Assembly (NCBI GenBank): GCA_036501535.1
Contig: DASYAE010000046.1
Location: forward strand, 1 to 64,000
Direction: 5' to 3'
From: DASYAE01 sp036501535
Lineage (GTDB): Bacteria > Actinomycetota > Actinomycetes > Streptomycetales > Catenulisporaceae
Length of the DNA stretch: 64,000 bases
Shown: positions 41,884 to 50,852 of the stretch, one piece after another
How the letters are laid out: each line of letters opens with the position of its first letter
Position numbering within the stretch: the stretch's first letter is position 1
The notes under the pieces: generated by a model
Seen by the model: the letters and a program-made list of their open reading frames with translations, nothing else
Databases searched by the model: none
Told to the model about the DNA's origin: nothing
Program-made: the position numbers and the translations under genes

Positions 41884-42054
41884 CGCCTACCGCCTCACCG
41901 TTTTCGCCGCCGATGTTGATGTTGATGCCGATGTTGCCGCTGATGGGGAACCGTGCCATGGATGACGGAACAGAAACGCCGCAGCCGCCGCGAACCGCCG
42001 ACGGCACGGTGACCGAACGCGTCGCGTACGCTTTTTCGCCGCAGGATACGCGCT

Positions 42055-43218
42055 ATGCGTGAGAACCTGCCGCAGTTGCGCGAATGGATCGATAAAGGCG
42101 CACCTTTCACCATCGCAACAGTGATAGACACTCACGGCAGCGCGCCGCGACAGCCGGGCGCGCTGATGGCGGTAGCCCGAGACGGACGGGTAATCGGCAG
42201 CATCTCCGGAGGCTGCGTCGAGAGCGCAGTCTACGAGGCAGCGTGCGAAGTGCTGGAGAACGGACGCCCGCAGCTGCACATCTACGGAGCCGGCGATACG
42301 GACGCCTTCGAGCCCAGTCTGACCTGCGGCGGCACAATGCGGGTACTGATCCAAGCGTTCAGCGAGACGACGCACTGGGGCGGCCTGCGCGACGTCCTCG
42401 ACGCGATGACGCGCCAGGAACCGGTCGCCGCGGCCACCGTGGTGCGCGGAACCGCCATCACCGGCGGCGGCACCAGGGCCGGCACCGGCGCCCGCCTCGT
42501 CGTCCGCGCACCCGACGTGCTCGGCTCCCTCGGCGACCCGGCGCTTGACGCAGCCATCACCGACGACGCACGCGGCTTCCTGGCCCAAGGCACAACGGCC
42601 GTCTGCCACTACGACCGCCACGGCGGCAGGATCGCCGCCGACTGCGCGACCGACGCCGACGTCGAGGTCTTCATCCAGACCTTCGCCCCACCGCCGCGCA
42701 TGCTGATCTTCGGCGCGACGGCCTACGCGGCGGCGACGGCCCGGATGGGCGCATTCCTCGGCTACCGCGTCACGGTCTGCGACGCGCGGCCGGTCTTCGC
42801 GACCCGCGAACGCTTCCCGGCCGGCATCGAGGTGGTACGCGCCTGGCCGCACGACTACCTGGCGGCCACGCAGATCGACCGGCGCACCGTCCTCTGCGTC
42901 CTGACACACGACTCGAAGTTCGACATCCCCCTGCTGGCCGCGGCCCTACGCTCACCGGCGGCCTACATCGGCGTGATGGGGAGCCGTCGCACGCACGAGC
43001 GCCGCGCCCTGGAACTGCGCGACGAAGGCATCGACGAGGCCGAACTCTCCCGGCTGGCCTCCCCGATCGGCCTCGACCTGGGCGCCCGCACGCCGGAGGA
43101 GACCGCGGTCTCCATCGCCGCAGAGATCATCGGCACCCGATGGGGCGGCTCGGGGCACTCGCTGAGCCGGCTGACCGGCGACATCCACCACCCGGCCCCG
43201 GAACCCGCGCACCGGTAG
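42055..43218 (+). CDS. XdhC/CoxI-family maturation protein
   Basis: The 387-residue protein is a two-domain XdhC, closely similar to the one at 24743-25921. It has GSAPRQPGALMAVA, SISGGCVESAVYEAAC, RMLIFGATAYAAATARMG and VCDARPVFATRERFP, and the end GLDLGARTPEETAVSIAAEI. It probably matures the second molybdenum hydroxylase. Having one XdhC next to each enzyme suggests dedicated partners. The divergent gap of 171 bases to the GntR gene presumably holds both promoters; a repeated GATGTTGATG run at 41912-41930 is the only feature seen. Confidence 0.92.
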   Translation: MRENLPQLREWIDKGAPFTIATVIDTHGSAPRQPGALMAVARDGRVIGSISGGCVESAVYEAACEVLENGRPQLHIYGAGDTDAFEPSLTCGGTMRVLIQAFSETTHWGGLRDVLDAMTRQEPVAAATVVRGTAITGGGTRAGTGARLVVRAPDVLGSLGDPALDAAITDDARGFLAQGTTAVCHYDRHGGRIAADCATDADVEVFIQTFAPPPRMLIFGATAYAAATARMGAFLGYRVTVCDARPVFATRERFPAGIEVVRAWPHDYLAATQIDRRTVLCVLTHDSKFDIPLLAAALRSPAAYIGVMGSRRTHERRALELRDEGIDEAELSRLASPIGLDLGARTPEETAVSIAAEIIGTRWGGSGHSLSRLTGDIHHPAPEPAHR

Positions 43219-43339
43219 CGATTGCCACGCCACTGACGGCAGACGGCCCGGCACCGCGGTACCGGCGTTTGCCTATGCGGTTTCCCATGTATCCCACTGG
43301 CCTCACATGGCGCAGACGTTGCGCTTGGATAACGACGTC

Positions 43340-43370
43340 TTGACGGTACCGTCACCGCGACGTTTACTAT
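43340..43370 (+). promoter_or_regulatory. Promoter of the alpha-galactosidase gene overlapped by a 14-bp palindrome
   Basis: A -35 TTGACG (43340-43345) and -10 TACTAT (43365-43370) with a 19-base spacer precede the gene. A perfect 14-bp palindrome TGACGGTACCGTCA (43341-43354) covers the -35. The transcript would have a leader of about 250 bases. In the leader the 10-mer GCGCGAATRT is repeated at 43371 and 43391. Nothing else was seen in the 407-base gap 43219-43625. Confidence 0.65.
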
Positions 43371-43625
43371 GCGCGAATATGTTTGAAGACGCGCGAATGT
43401 GCGTCCTGATGTGTCCGATTTTGAGCGAGTCGGTTCGGCGGAACTTTCCGACGGACCCATCGGTCTGGTGCGGTCCGGTGCGACGCGTGCGGCGTGCGCC
43501 GAATCGGGGTCGGGCACGGGCCGCGTCCGCGCGGTGCAGCACGTACGGGATGGCAACACATTGCAATGACATGCATGACGCCCGCTGCGACGGTCGCGGC
43601 GGTTCCTAACCCTCAAGGAGTGCGC

Positions 43626-45815
43626 ATGCGCAGACCCTTTGCCGCGGCGGCCGCCGCCTTCGCGGTCGTCGCCTCGGCCGCGGGCGGCGTCGCCGTCTCC
43701 GCGGGACCGGCCGCAGCCGAGGACAACGGCCTGGCGCTGACCCCGCCGATGGGGTTCAACGACTGGAACGCCTTCGGCTGCAACACCAGCGAGGCCCTGA
43801 TCGAGCAGACCGCCGACGCCATGGTGGCCAACGGCATGAAGGCGGCCGGCTACGACTACGTCAACATCGACGACTGCTGGCAGGAGAAGACCCGGGACGC
43901 GAACGGCGACCTGGTCGCGGACCCGGCCAAGTTCCCGGACGGGATCGCGGCGCTGGCCGCGTACGTCCACTCCAAAGGCCTCAAGCTCGGCATCTACGAG
44001 GACGCCGGGACGACCACCTGCGGCGGATACCCGGGCAGCCTCGGCCACGAGCAGCAGGACGCCGCCCTGTTCGCCAGCTGGGGCGCGGACTACCTCAAGT
44101 ACGACCAGTGCAACATCCCCTTCACCAACTGGCCGAACGAGACGCACGAGCAGATCGACGAGCAGCTCTACACCACCATGTCGAACGCGCTGAAGGCGAC
44201 CGGCCGCCCGATGGTGTTCAGCATGTGCAACGGCACCGACGCCGCCGCGCTGCCCTGGCTGTGGGGCGCACCGGTCTCCAACCTCTGGCGCACCACCACC
44301 GACATCCAGGACAACTTCGCCAGCATGGTGGCGAACGTGAACCTCAACGCGACGCTGGCCCAGTACGCCGGGCCGGGCGCGTGGAACGACCCGGACATGC
44401 TGGAGATCGGCAACGGCGGGATGAGCACCACCGAGTACGAGTCCGAATTCTCGCTGTGGGCCGAGATGGCCGCGCCGCTGATCGCGGGCACCGACCTGCG
44501 CACGGTCAGCGCCGCGGACCTGGCGATATACACCGACCGCAACGTGATCGCGGTGGACCAGGACAGCCTCGGCAAGCAGGGCGTGCTGCTCACCAGCGCC
44601 AACGGCCTCTACGTCTTCGCCAAGCCGCTGTCGAACGGCGACGTGTCCGTAGCGCTCTTCAACTCCACGGGCAGCGCGGCGACCATAAGCACCACGGCCG
44701 CAGCCGCAGGCCTGCCAAAGGCCATCGCCTACACCGAGAAGGACCTGTGGGCGAACACGACGACTGAGACAGCCGGCAAGATCTCGGCCTTCGTCCCCGC
44801 GCACGGCACTGTGATGTACCGCGTCACCGCGGCGAAGACCGCCGGCCAGGCGCTCCAGGCCGCGGCTCAGGCCCCGAACACCACGCTCGCGGTCTCGGCG
44901 CCCTCGGCCCAGATCGGCACCGGCGGCTCCACCACGGTCACCGTCACCGTGACCGACAACGGCGTCTCGCCGGTGCTCGGCTCGGCGCTCCGGCTCCAGG
45001 CGCCCAGCGGCTGGACGGTCCGCGAGCAGGGCCCGCCGCTACCGTACGTCCTGTTGACGAACCAGTCGGCCAAGGCCGCGTTCACCGTCTCCGCGCCGTC
45101 GTCCGCCGCGCCGATCTCCAGCGCGGCGCTCACCGCGAGTGCCTCCTATCTCGCCGTGGGCGGCACGAAGACCGCACAGTCCACGCTCGACCTGGCCCTC
45201 GTCTCCCCGGTCCAGTCCCCGTACTCGACGGCGAACACGACCGGTGCGGCGGCCGTCTTCGGGCAGTCCGGCTCGTCCTTCGCGATCCAGTCCGCCGGCA
45301 CCGGGATCTCGCCGCAGACCACCACCTCGCGCGGCACCCGTGCGGCCTCCGACTCGTACGCCGCGATCTACCGGCCCGGCGGCGCGGGCACGTCCGCCAC
45401 CGCCGAGGTCACCGTCACGGCGAACGCGACCTCCGGCACCGCCGGCGAATCAGGGCTCATCATGCGCGACGACATGACGGCGGCCGGCGGCTCGCCGGAA
45501 GGCGTGGCGCTGTTCGTCTCCGCCCGCGGCGCGATCACCCTCGACTACAACGCCACGGGCGGCGCCGTGGTCGACACGTCGGTGACCGTGCCCTCCGTGA
45601 CCGTCACCTATCCGGTGGCGCTGGAACTGACTCGCTCCGGGGCCAGTTACAGCGGCTACTACTCGACCGGCGGAGGCACCACGTGGCTCCCGGTCGGCAC
45701 CGTCACCGTGGCGTCCTCCGCCGCGGCCGGCCCGCAGGACGCCGGCGTGTTCCACGCGTCCGGCTCGGCGACCGGCCCGAGCGAGGGCGACTTCGGTGGA
45801 TTCGCACTGAGCTGA
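43626..45815 (+). CDS. Secreted GH27 alpha-galactosidase with two accessory domains
   Basis: The 729-residue protein has a signal peptide (cleaved near PAAAEDNG), then a GH27 catalytic barrel and greek-key domain (about 35-400). It begins LTPPMGFNDWNAFGC, with nucleophile Asp160 in YLKYDQCN and an Asp pair at 255/257 in WNDPDML, the second being the expected acid/base. A NEW3-like beta-sandwich (about 415-520) and a C-terminal lectin-like sandwich (about 530-729) follow. The enzyme releases terminal alpha-galactose from plant galactosides. ATG at 43626 has AAGGAG 6 bases before. Its transcription ends at a strong hairpin shared with the next gene. Confidence 0.92.
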   Translation: MRRPFAAAAAAFAVVASAAGGVAVSAGPAAAEDNGLALTPPMGFNDWNAFGCNTSEALIEQTADAMVANGMKAAGYDYVNIDDCWQEKTRDANGDLVADPAKFPDGIAALAAYVHSKGLKLGIYEDAGTTTCGGYPGSLGHEQQDAALFASWGADYLKYDQCNIPFTNWPNETHEQIDEQLYTTMSNALKATGRPMVFSMCNGTDAAALPWLWGAPVSNLWRTTTDIQDNFASMVANVNLNATLAQYAGPGAWNDPDMLEIGNGGMSTTEYESEFSLWAEMAAPLIAGTDLRTVSAADLAIYTDRNVIAVDQDSLGKQGVLLTSANGLYVFAKPLSNGDVSVALFNSTGSAATISTTAAAAGLPKAIAYTEKDLWANTTTETAGKISAFVPAHGTVMYRVTAAKTAGQALQAAAQAPNTTLAVSAPSAQIGTGGSTTVTVTVTDNGVSPVLGSALRLQAPSGWTVREQGPPLPYVLLTNQSAKAAFTVSAPSSAAPISSAALTASASYLAVGGTKTAQSTLDLALVSPVQSPYSTANTTGAAAVFGQSGSSFAIQSAGTGISPQTTTSRGTRAASDSYAAIYRPGGAGTSATAEVTVTANATSGTAGESGLIMRDDMTAAGGSPEGVALFVSARGAITLDYNATGGAVVDTSVTVPSVTVTYPVALELTRSGASYSGYYSTGGGTTWLPVGTVTVASSAAAGPQDAGVFHASGSATGPSEGDFGGFALS

Positions 45816-45875
45816 CAAAGCCGACGAACGAAGCACCGGTTTCCACTCAGCACGGTGCACGGTGATCAGGTGACC

Positions 45876-45917
45876 GCGAACCGCCCCCTCCGGCCGCATA
45901 CGGAGGGGGCGGTTCGC
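45876..45917. terminator. Bidirectional terminator between convergent genes
   Basis: GCGAACCGCCCCCTCCG (45876-45892) pairs perfectly with CGGAGGGGGCGGTTCGC (45901-45917) around an eight-base loop: a 17-bp stem without mismatch. It lies between the alpha-galactosidase stop and the LLM gene stop, serving both strands. Confidence 0.85.
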
Positions 45918-45951
45918 ATTCCCCGCAACAGCAACGGCAACAACACCCCAC

Positions 45952-46806
45952 TCACGCAGCCACGTCGTCGACGACGAGCCTCGCCGCCTCCATCGTGTGC
46001 ATAGCCGTCGACATGTCGAGACTTGCGACGCTGACGACGAGGCGCCGGATTCCGAGCTCCGCGTACGCAGCGACCGCCGGCAGCTCGAGGCGGTCGGCGG
46101 GCGTCACGGTCAACTCCAGTTCGCCGAGCTCCGCGGGCCGCCCGACCGCGTCCGCGGCCTCCCGCAGCCCCTGTACGCACCGCGCGGTCCGCTCCGGCGT
46201 CAGGCTGTAGCCGTACCAGCCGTGGCCCTGCGCCACGGCCCGGCGGAAGGCGGCGGGCGAGCGGCCGCCGACGACGATCCGCGGGCCGCCGGGCTGCACC
46301 GGCCGCGGATTGGCCTCGACGCCGCCGAAGTCGGCGAACTTGCCGTGGTACTCGACCGGCCCCGAGCCGGACCACACCGCGCGCATGGCGGCGATGTAGT
46401 CGTCCGTCATCGCCCCGCGCCGCGTGACCGGCACCCCGAGCGCGGCCAGCTCGGGCTCCAGATACCCAGCGCCGACGCCGAGGATCAGCCGGCCCGCGCA
46501 CAGCCGGTCGAGGCTGGCCGCCTGCTTGGCCAGCACCAGCGGATTGCGCTGCGGCAGCACGATGACACCGGTGGCCAGCAGCATGCTGCCGACGGCGCCG
46601 GCCAGGTGCGCGAGGTGGACCAGCGGGTCGAGGATCGGCTCGTCCGGCTCCATCGGCGAGGGGGCGACCCGCGGGCTCGGCAGCACGACGTGCTCGGGCG
46701 CCCAGACCGAGTCGAAGGCGAGCTGGTCCTGCGCGTACCGGGCGACGCTCGTCGCGCCCGCCGTGAACGCCTGCCCGCAGTTCAGCCCGAACATCCCCAG
46801 CTGCAT
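45952..46806 (-). CDS. LLM-class F420-dependent oxidoreductase
   Basis: The 284-residue protein is a bacterial-luciferase-like oxidoreductase with MQLGMFGLNCGQ, SVWAPEHVVLP, and RLILGVGAGYLEPELAALG. It matches the TIGR03619-like subgroup common in actinobacteria, where coenzyme F420 is the expected cofactor. The substrate is unknown. It faces the alpha-galactosidase gene and shares its terminator. It is a different subgroup from the LLM protein at 5368-6201. Confidence 0.87.
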   Translation of the reverse strand: MQLGMFGLNCGQAFTAGATSVARYAQDQLAFDSVWAPEHVVLPSPRVAPSPMEPDEPILDPLVHLAHLAGAVGSMLLATGVIVLPQRNPLVLAKQAASLDRLCAGRLILGVGAGYLEPELAALGVPVTRRGAMTDDYIAAMRAVWSGSGPVEYHGKFADFGGVEANPRPVQPGGPRIVVGGRSPAAFRRAVAQGHGWYGYSLTPERTARCVQGLREAADAVGRPAELGELELTVTPADRLELPAVAAYAELGIRRLVVSVASLDMSTAMHTMEAARLVVDDVAA

Positions 46807-46861
46807 AGGGGGAATCCTAGCGAGCGCGCGGCCCGCACGGTCGGATCGCGCTCCCGGATCA

Positions 46862-47398
46862 TCAGGACTCTGGGTCGCCGGCCGGGCCCCACAGCTCCTG
46901 CCGGCGCTCGTGCCAGCGCTTCATCATGTCGTCGGCCTCTTCGCGCATGAAGGCGAAGAACTCGCGCATCTCGGCCACCCGGGCGCCGGACGCGGTCAGC
47001 TCGCCGCCGAGCGCCCCGATCGCGTCGTCCGCGGCCGTCTCGATCACGTTGTAGAACGACACCTTCGCGAACGCGGCCTGGTACCAGGCGTTGTCGCGCA
47101 GCTTGTACACGTCGCGGCGCGAGCCCGGCACGGCCTCGCGGGTGGTCAGGCCGATCTGGTTCAGGTACCGCACCGCGCCCGAGATCGCCGCCGGGCTGAC
47201 CTCGAGCCGCTCGGCCAGCCCGGTCGCGGTCAGGCCCGGCTCCTCCGCGGTCATCAGCGCGAACAGCACCCGGCCGGGCATCCGCGGGAACCCCCAGTCG
47301 GCGAACAGCAGCGCGAGGTTCTCCACGAAGCTGCGCACCCGCGGGTCGTCGCGCGGCAGGGACTGCGGTTCGGGGACGGCTGACGAGTCCAAGGTCAC
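46862..47398 (-). CDS. GbsR/MarR-family regulator of the adjacent ABC exporter
   Basis: The 178-residue protein has a winged helix-turn-helix (GLTATGLAERLEVSPAAISGAVRYLNQIGL, then REAVPGSRRDVYKL) and a helical C-terminus, as in GbsR/PadR-like MarR regulators. The GTG at 47398 is chosen because a -10 TAAAAT (47429-47424) with -35 TTCGTG 17 bases upstream puts the transcript start near 47417; ATG 47425 and GTG 47422 are earlier in-frame options. It is divergent from the ABC exporter and an 18-bp palindrome lies between them, so it probably represses both itself and the exporter. Confidence 0.82.
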   Translation of the reverse strand: MTLDSSAVPEPQSLPRDDPRVRSFVENLALLFADWGFPRMPGRVLFALMTAEEPGLTATGLAERLEVSPAAISGAVRYLNQIGLTTREAVPGSRRDVYKLRDNAWYQAAFAKVSFYNVIETAADDAIGALGGELTASGARVAEMREFFAFMREEADDMMKRWHERRQELWGPAGDPES

Positions 47399-47442
47399 GC
47401 TCCACGGTAGATCCTCGCTCACCATTTTATGCGATTTTTTTG

Positions 47443-47472
47443 TTTCACGAAATTGTGAAAACTCTGTAGCAT
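47443..47472 (+). promoter_or_regulatory. Palindromic operator and leaderless promoter between regulator and exporter
   Basis: TTTCACGAAATTGTGAAA (47443-47460) has 6-bp perfect arms around a 6-base centre. It contains the -35 of the minus-strand regulator and lies 6 bases before a -10 TAGCAT (47467-47472) for the exporter. Start of transcription would fall about at 47479, at the ATG at 47480, so the exporter message is probably leaderless. Confidence 0.65.
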
Positions 47473-47479
47473 CGGGGCC

Positions 47480-48484
47480 ATGCAGACCGATCCCGCGGCG
47501 GGCGAGCCCGCCGAGCCCCACCGACCGCCGGCGATCGAGATCGCCGGCCTGTACAAGGCCTTCGGCCGCGCCCGCGCGCTCGACGGCCTCGACCTGCGCG
47601 TCGCCACCGGCCAGGTGCACGGGCTGCTCGGCCCGAACGGCGCCGGCAAGTCCACCACGATCAGGGTCCTGCTGGGGCTGCTGCGGGCGGACTCCGGCAC
47701 GGTGCGGCTGCTCGGCGGCGACCCCTGGCGCGACGCGGTCGGGCTGCACCGGCGGCTGGCCTACGTGCCCGGCGACGTGACGCTGTGGCCCAACCTGACC
47801 GGGGGCGAGGCGATCGACCTGCTCACCGGCCTGCGCGGGGGCGCCGCGACGCAGCGGCGGGACGCGCTGGTCGAGCGGTTCGAGCTGGACCCGAAGAAGA
47901 AGGCGCGGGCCTACTCGAAGGGCAACCGGCAGAAGGTCGCGCTGATCGCCGCGTTCGCCGCCGAGCCCGAGCTGCTGATCCTGGACGAGCCGACCTCGGG
48001 CCTCGACCCGCTGATGGACGTGGTGTTCCGGGACTGCGTCGCCGAGGCGCGCGGGCGCGGCGCGACGGTGCTGCTCTCCAGCCACATCCTCAGCGAGGTC
48101 GAGCAGCTGTGCGACCAGGTCTCGATCGTGCGGGCCGGGCGCACCGTGGACAGCGGGAGCCTGGCCGACCTGCGCCACCTCTCGCGCACCGCGGTCGCCG
48201 CGGAGCTGACCGGGACCCCGCAGGGGCTGGACCGGCTGGCCGGCGTGCACGAGCTCGAACTCGACGGCGGCACGCTGCGCTGCCAGGTCGACCCGGACGC
48301 GCTCGAGCCGCTGCTGCGCATCCTGGCCGAGGCCGGGGTGCGCTCGCTCTCCAGCCGGCCGCCGACCCTGGAAGAGCTCTTCCTGCGCTACTACACCGGA
48401 GCCGACGACGAACCCGCGACCGCCGCCGGCTCAGGCGCCCGCTCAGGCGCCGGCCCGGCCGATCAGAAGGCTGCGGCACGATGA
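47480..48484 (+). CDS. ABC exporter ATP-binding protein
   Basis: The 334-residue ATPase has Walker A GPNGAGKST, signature YSKGNRQKVALIAAF, Walker B ELLILDEPTSGLDP, and the switch His in SSHILSE. Its long C-terminus resembles ATPases paired with 12-helix ABC-2 permeases. It starts directly after the promoter and is coupled to the next gene (ATGA). Divergent MarR-type repressor suggests inducible drug export. Confidence 0.92.
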   Translation: MQTDPAAGEPAEPHRPPAIEIAGLYKAFGRARALDGLDLRVATGQVHGLLGPNGAGKSTTIRVLLGLLRADSGTVRLLGGDPWRDAVGLHRRLAYVPGDVTLWPNLTGGEAIDLLTGLRGGAATQRRDALVERFELDPKKKARAYSKGNRQKVALIAAFAAEPELLILDEPTSGLDPLMDVVFRDCVAEARGRGATVLLSSHILSEVEQLCDQVSIVRAGRTVDSGSLADLRHLSRTAVAAELTGTPQGLDRLAGVHELELDGGTLRCQVDPDALEPLLRILAEAGVRSLSSRPPTLEELFLRYYTGADDEPATAAGSGARSGAGPADQKAAAR

Positions 48485-50094
48485 GCACCGGTATCAGTAC
48501 CCAGGCTTTCACGGGAACACGGGGCCTGATCCAGCTCGCCGGCAAGCGCGACCGGATCATGCTGCCGATCTGGATCTACGTGCTCGTCGGCACGGCCGCC
48601 TCGAGCGCCTACAGCATCAAGGGCGTGTATCCGGACCAGGCCTCGCGCGACGCGCTGACCTCGTCCACGAACGCGGTCTTCGGCGTCGTCGCGCTCTACG
48701 GGCCGATCCAGTCCCCGACCGTCGGCGGCATCATCAGCTGGAAGATCGCGCTGGTCGAGGCCGTGCTCGCCGCGGTGATGTCGATCCTGCTGGTGGTGCG
48801 GCACACCCGGGCCGAGGAGCAGACCGGCCGGCAGGAACTGCTCGGCGCGGCGCCGCTCGGCCGGTGCGCCCCGGCGACCGCCGCGCTCGGACTGGTCGCC
48901 GTCGCAAACCTCGCCTTCGCCGTCGTCTCGGCCCTGGCGCTGGCCTACTTCACCGGCTCGTTCGCCGGCTCGCTCGTGCTCGGCCTGGCGATCGGCGGCG
49001 TCGGCCTGGTCTTCGGCGCGCTGGCCGCGGTCACCGCGCAGCTCTCGGAGAGCTCCCGCACCGCCAACGGCATCGCGGCCTCGGCGCTCGGCGCGCTCTA
49101 CCTCGTGCGGGCCGCCGCGGACAGCGGCGGCCCGGGGTGGCTGGCCTGGTGCACGCCGATCGGCTGGCTGGAGAAGGCCCGGCCCTACGCCGGGGACCGC
49201 TGGTGGGTCCTCGTGCTCTACCTCGCGGCGACGCTCGCGCTGGCGGCGGGCGCGCTGCGGCTGGCCGGCGGTCGCGACCTCGGCGCCGGCCTGCTGCCCT
49301 CCCGGCCCGGGGCGCCGCGTGCGGGCCGGGACCTGCGCGGGGTCGGCGGGCTGGCGTGGCGGCTCCAGCGCGGGGCGCTGATCGGCTGGTCCGCGGGGTT
49401 CGTCATCGCCGGGGCCGCGCTCGGGGCGCTCGCGAAGGACGTCGGGACCCTGGTGAACAGCAGCAGCGCCCAGGCGGAGCAGGTCATCGAGCGGATGGGC
49501 GGCCAGCCGGGGATCGAGAACGCGTACCTGTCGGCGATGAACGGGATCATGGGCGTGCTCGCGGGCGCCTACGCGATCCAGGCCGCGCTGCGCGCACGGG
49601 GCGAGGAGAGCGCGGGGCACGCCGAGGCGCTGCTGGCCGGGCCGGTCGGCCGGATCCGCTGGATGGCCACGCATCTGGTCATGGCGCTGGCCGGCGCGGC
49701 GGTGCTGCTGACGGTCTACGGCGTGGGCGTCGGCCTGGCGGACGGGATCCGCGGGCACGACGTGTCGAGCGCGCTGGCGACGATGATCGGCGCGGCGCTG
49801 GCGCAGTGGCCCGCGGTCGCCCTGATCGCGGGGCTGACCGTGCTCGCCGTCGGCGCGGCGCCGCGGTACGCCCCGCTGGCCTGGGCCGTGCTGCTCGTCA
49901 GCCTGCTGCTGAGCGAGTTCGGGCCGGTGCTGCGGCTGGCCCAGCCGGTGCTGGACGTCTCGCCGTTCACGCACGTCCCGAAGCTGCCGGGCACCGAGGT
50001 GGCCTGGGCCCCGCTGGTCTGGCTGGCGGTGATCGCGGCGGCGCTGATCGGCGGCGCCCTGACCTCGTTCCGGCGGCGCGACCTGACGACCTGA
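48481..50094 (+). CDS. ABC exporter permease, polyketide-antibiotic-exporter type
   Basis: The 537-residue membrane protein has twelve hydrophobic segments and the sequence arrangement of the COG3559-type permeases, annotated as exporters of polyketide antibiotics. The central part has the AEEQTGRQELLGAAPLGR segment, and the second half repeats it (GEESAGHAEALLAGPVGR). This indicates two fused six-helix halves. The ATPase gene overlaps it by 4 bases. A weak 6-bp hairpin (50102-50122) follows the stop. Confidence 0.88.
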   Translation: MSTGISTQAFTGTRGLIQLAGKRDRIMLPIWIYVLVGTAASSAYSIKGVYPDQASRDALTSSTNAVFGVVALYGPIQSPTVGGIISWKIALVEAVLAAVMSILLVVRHTRAEEQTGRQELLGAAPLGRCAPATAALGLVAVANLAFAVVSALALAYFTGSFAGSLVLGLAIGGVGLVFGALAAVTAQLSESSRTANGIAASALGALYLVRAAADSGGPGWLAWCTPIGWLEKARPYAGDRWWVLVLYLAATLALAAGALRLAGGRDLGAGLLPSRPGAPRAGRDLRGVGGLAWRLQRGALIGWSAGFVIAGAALGALAKDVGTLVNSSSAQAEQVIERMGGQPGIENAYLSAMNGIMGVLAGAYAIQAALRARGEESAGHAEALLAGPVGRIRWMATHLVMALAGAAVLLTVYGVGVGLADGIRGHDVSSALATMIGAALAQWPAVALIAGLTVLAVGAAPRYAPLAWAVLLVSLLLSEFGPVLRLAQPVLDVSPFTHVPKLPGTEVAWAPLVWLAVIAAALIGGALTSFRRRDLTT

Positions 50095-50216
50095 CAGGCT
50101 GCCGTGACCAGGCCGATCACGGGCACGGCGCACTCGGGAGAGTTCCGGCCGGCGCCGGGCCGGGCCGGGGCTAAACTGAGCCGCGCCTCAGCCGTCACGA
50201 GCCTGGAAGGCAAGCC

Positions 50217-50816
50217 ATGACCACTCCGGACGACAGCACCGCCCCGCCGGCGGGCGAAGCCACCACGTCCTCCCCCGCGGCGGTGTCGGCCGCCGCGTTC
50301 GCGACCGGGGGCGCGGCCGCCGGGGACTGGACGCTGGACCCGACCGGCTCGCTGGTCGAGTTCCACACCACGAGCATGTGGGGGATGGCGAAGGTGCACG
50401 GCCGGTTCGGCACCGTAAGCGGTGCGGGCGCCGTGGCCGCGGACGGGACGGTCACCGGCCGGATCGAGATCGACGCCGCCTCGGTGGACAGCAAGATCAA
50501 GAAGCGCGACGACCACCTGCGCTCGGCGGACTTCTTCCACGTCGAGCAGCACCCTGCGATCACCGTGGTGATCGAGGGCATCGCGCCGCAGGAGGGCGAC
50601 CGGGTCGAGGTGCGCGGCACGCTCACGGCGCGCGGGCACGGCGAGGCGCTGGCCTTCCCGGCGACGGTCACGGAGGCGGGCGCGGACGCGGTGACGATCC
50701 ACGCGGAATTCGAGGTGGACCGCTCGCGGTTCGGTATGACCTGGAGCCCGATGAAGATGGCCCCGATGCGCACCCGGATCGCCGTGACCGCGCGGTTCCT
50801 GCGCACAGCCGCCTAA
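50217..50816 (+). CDS. YceI-family lipocalin-like protein
   Basis: The 199-residue protein has the YceI beta-barrel signature: DWTLDPTGSLVEFHTTSMWG, VHGRFGTVSG, then HLRSADFFHVEQHPAI and RSRFGMTW. These proteins bind polyisoprenoids or similar lipids. There is an N-terminal Ala/Ser-rich extension of about 35 residues without a signal peptide, so it may act in the cytoplasm. The ATG follows GGAAGG, and a TAAACT -10 candidate is at 50172-50177. The next gene starts 36 bases later. Confidence 0.9.
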   Translation: MTTPDDSTAPPAGEATTSSPAAVSAAAFATGGAAAGDWTLDPTGSLVEFHTTSMWGMAKVHGRFGTVSGAGAVAADGTVTGRIEIDAASVDSKIKKRDDHLRSADFFHVEQHPAITVVIEGIAPQEGDRVEVRGTLTARGHGEALAFPATVTEAGADAVTIHAEFEVDRSRFGMTWSPMKMAPMRTRIAVTARFLRTAA

Positions 50817-50852
50817 GACCGAGCGACCCATCCCGGCACGAAAGAGACGAAC

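Noticed and set aside
50102..50122. Terminator after the ABC permease
   Set aside because: Only a 6-bp stem; too weak to annotate.
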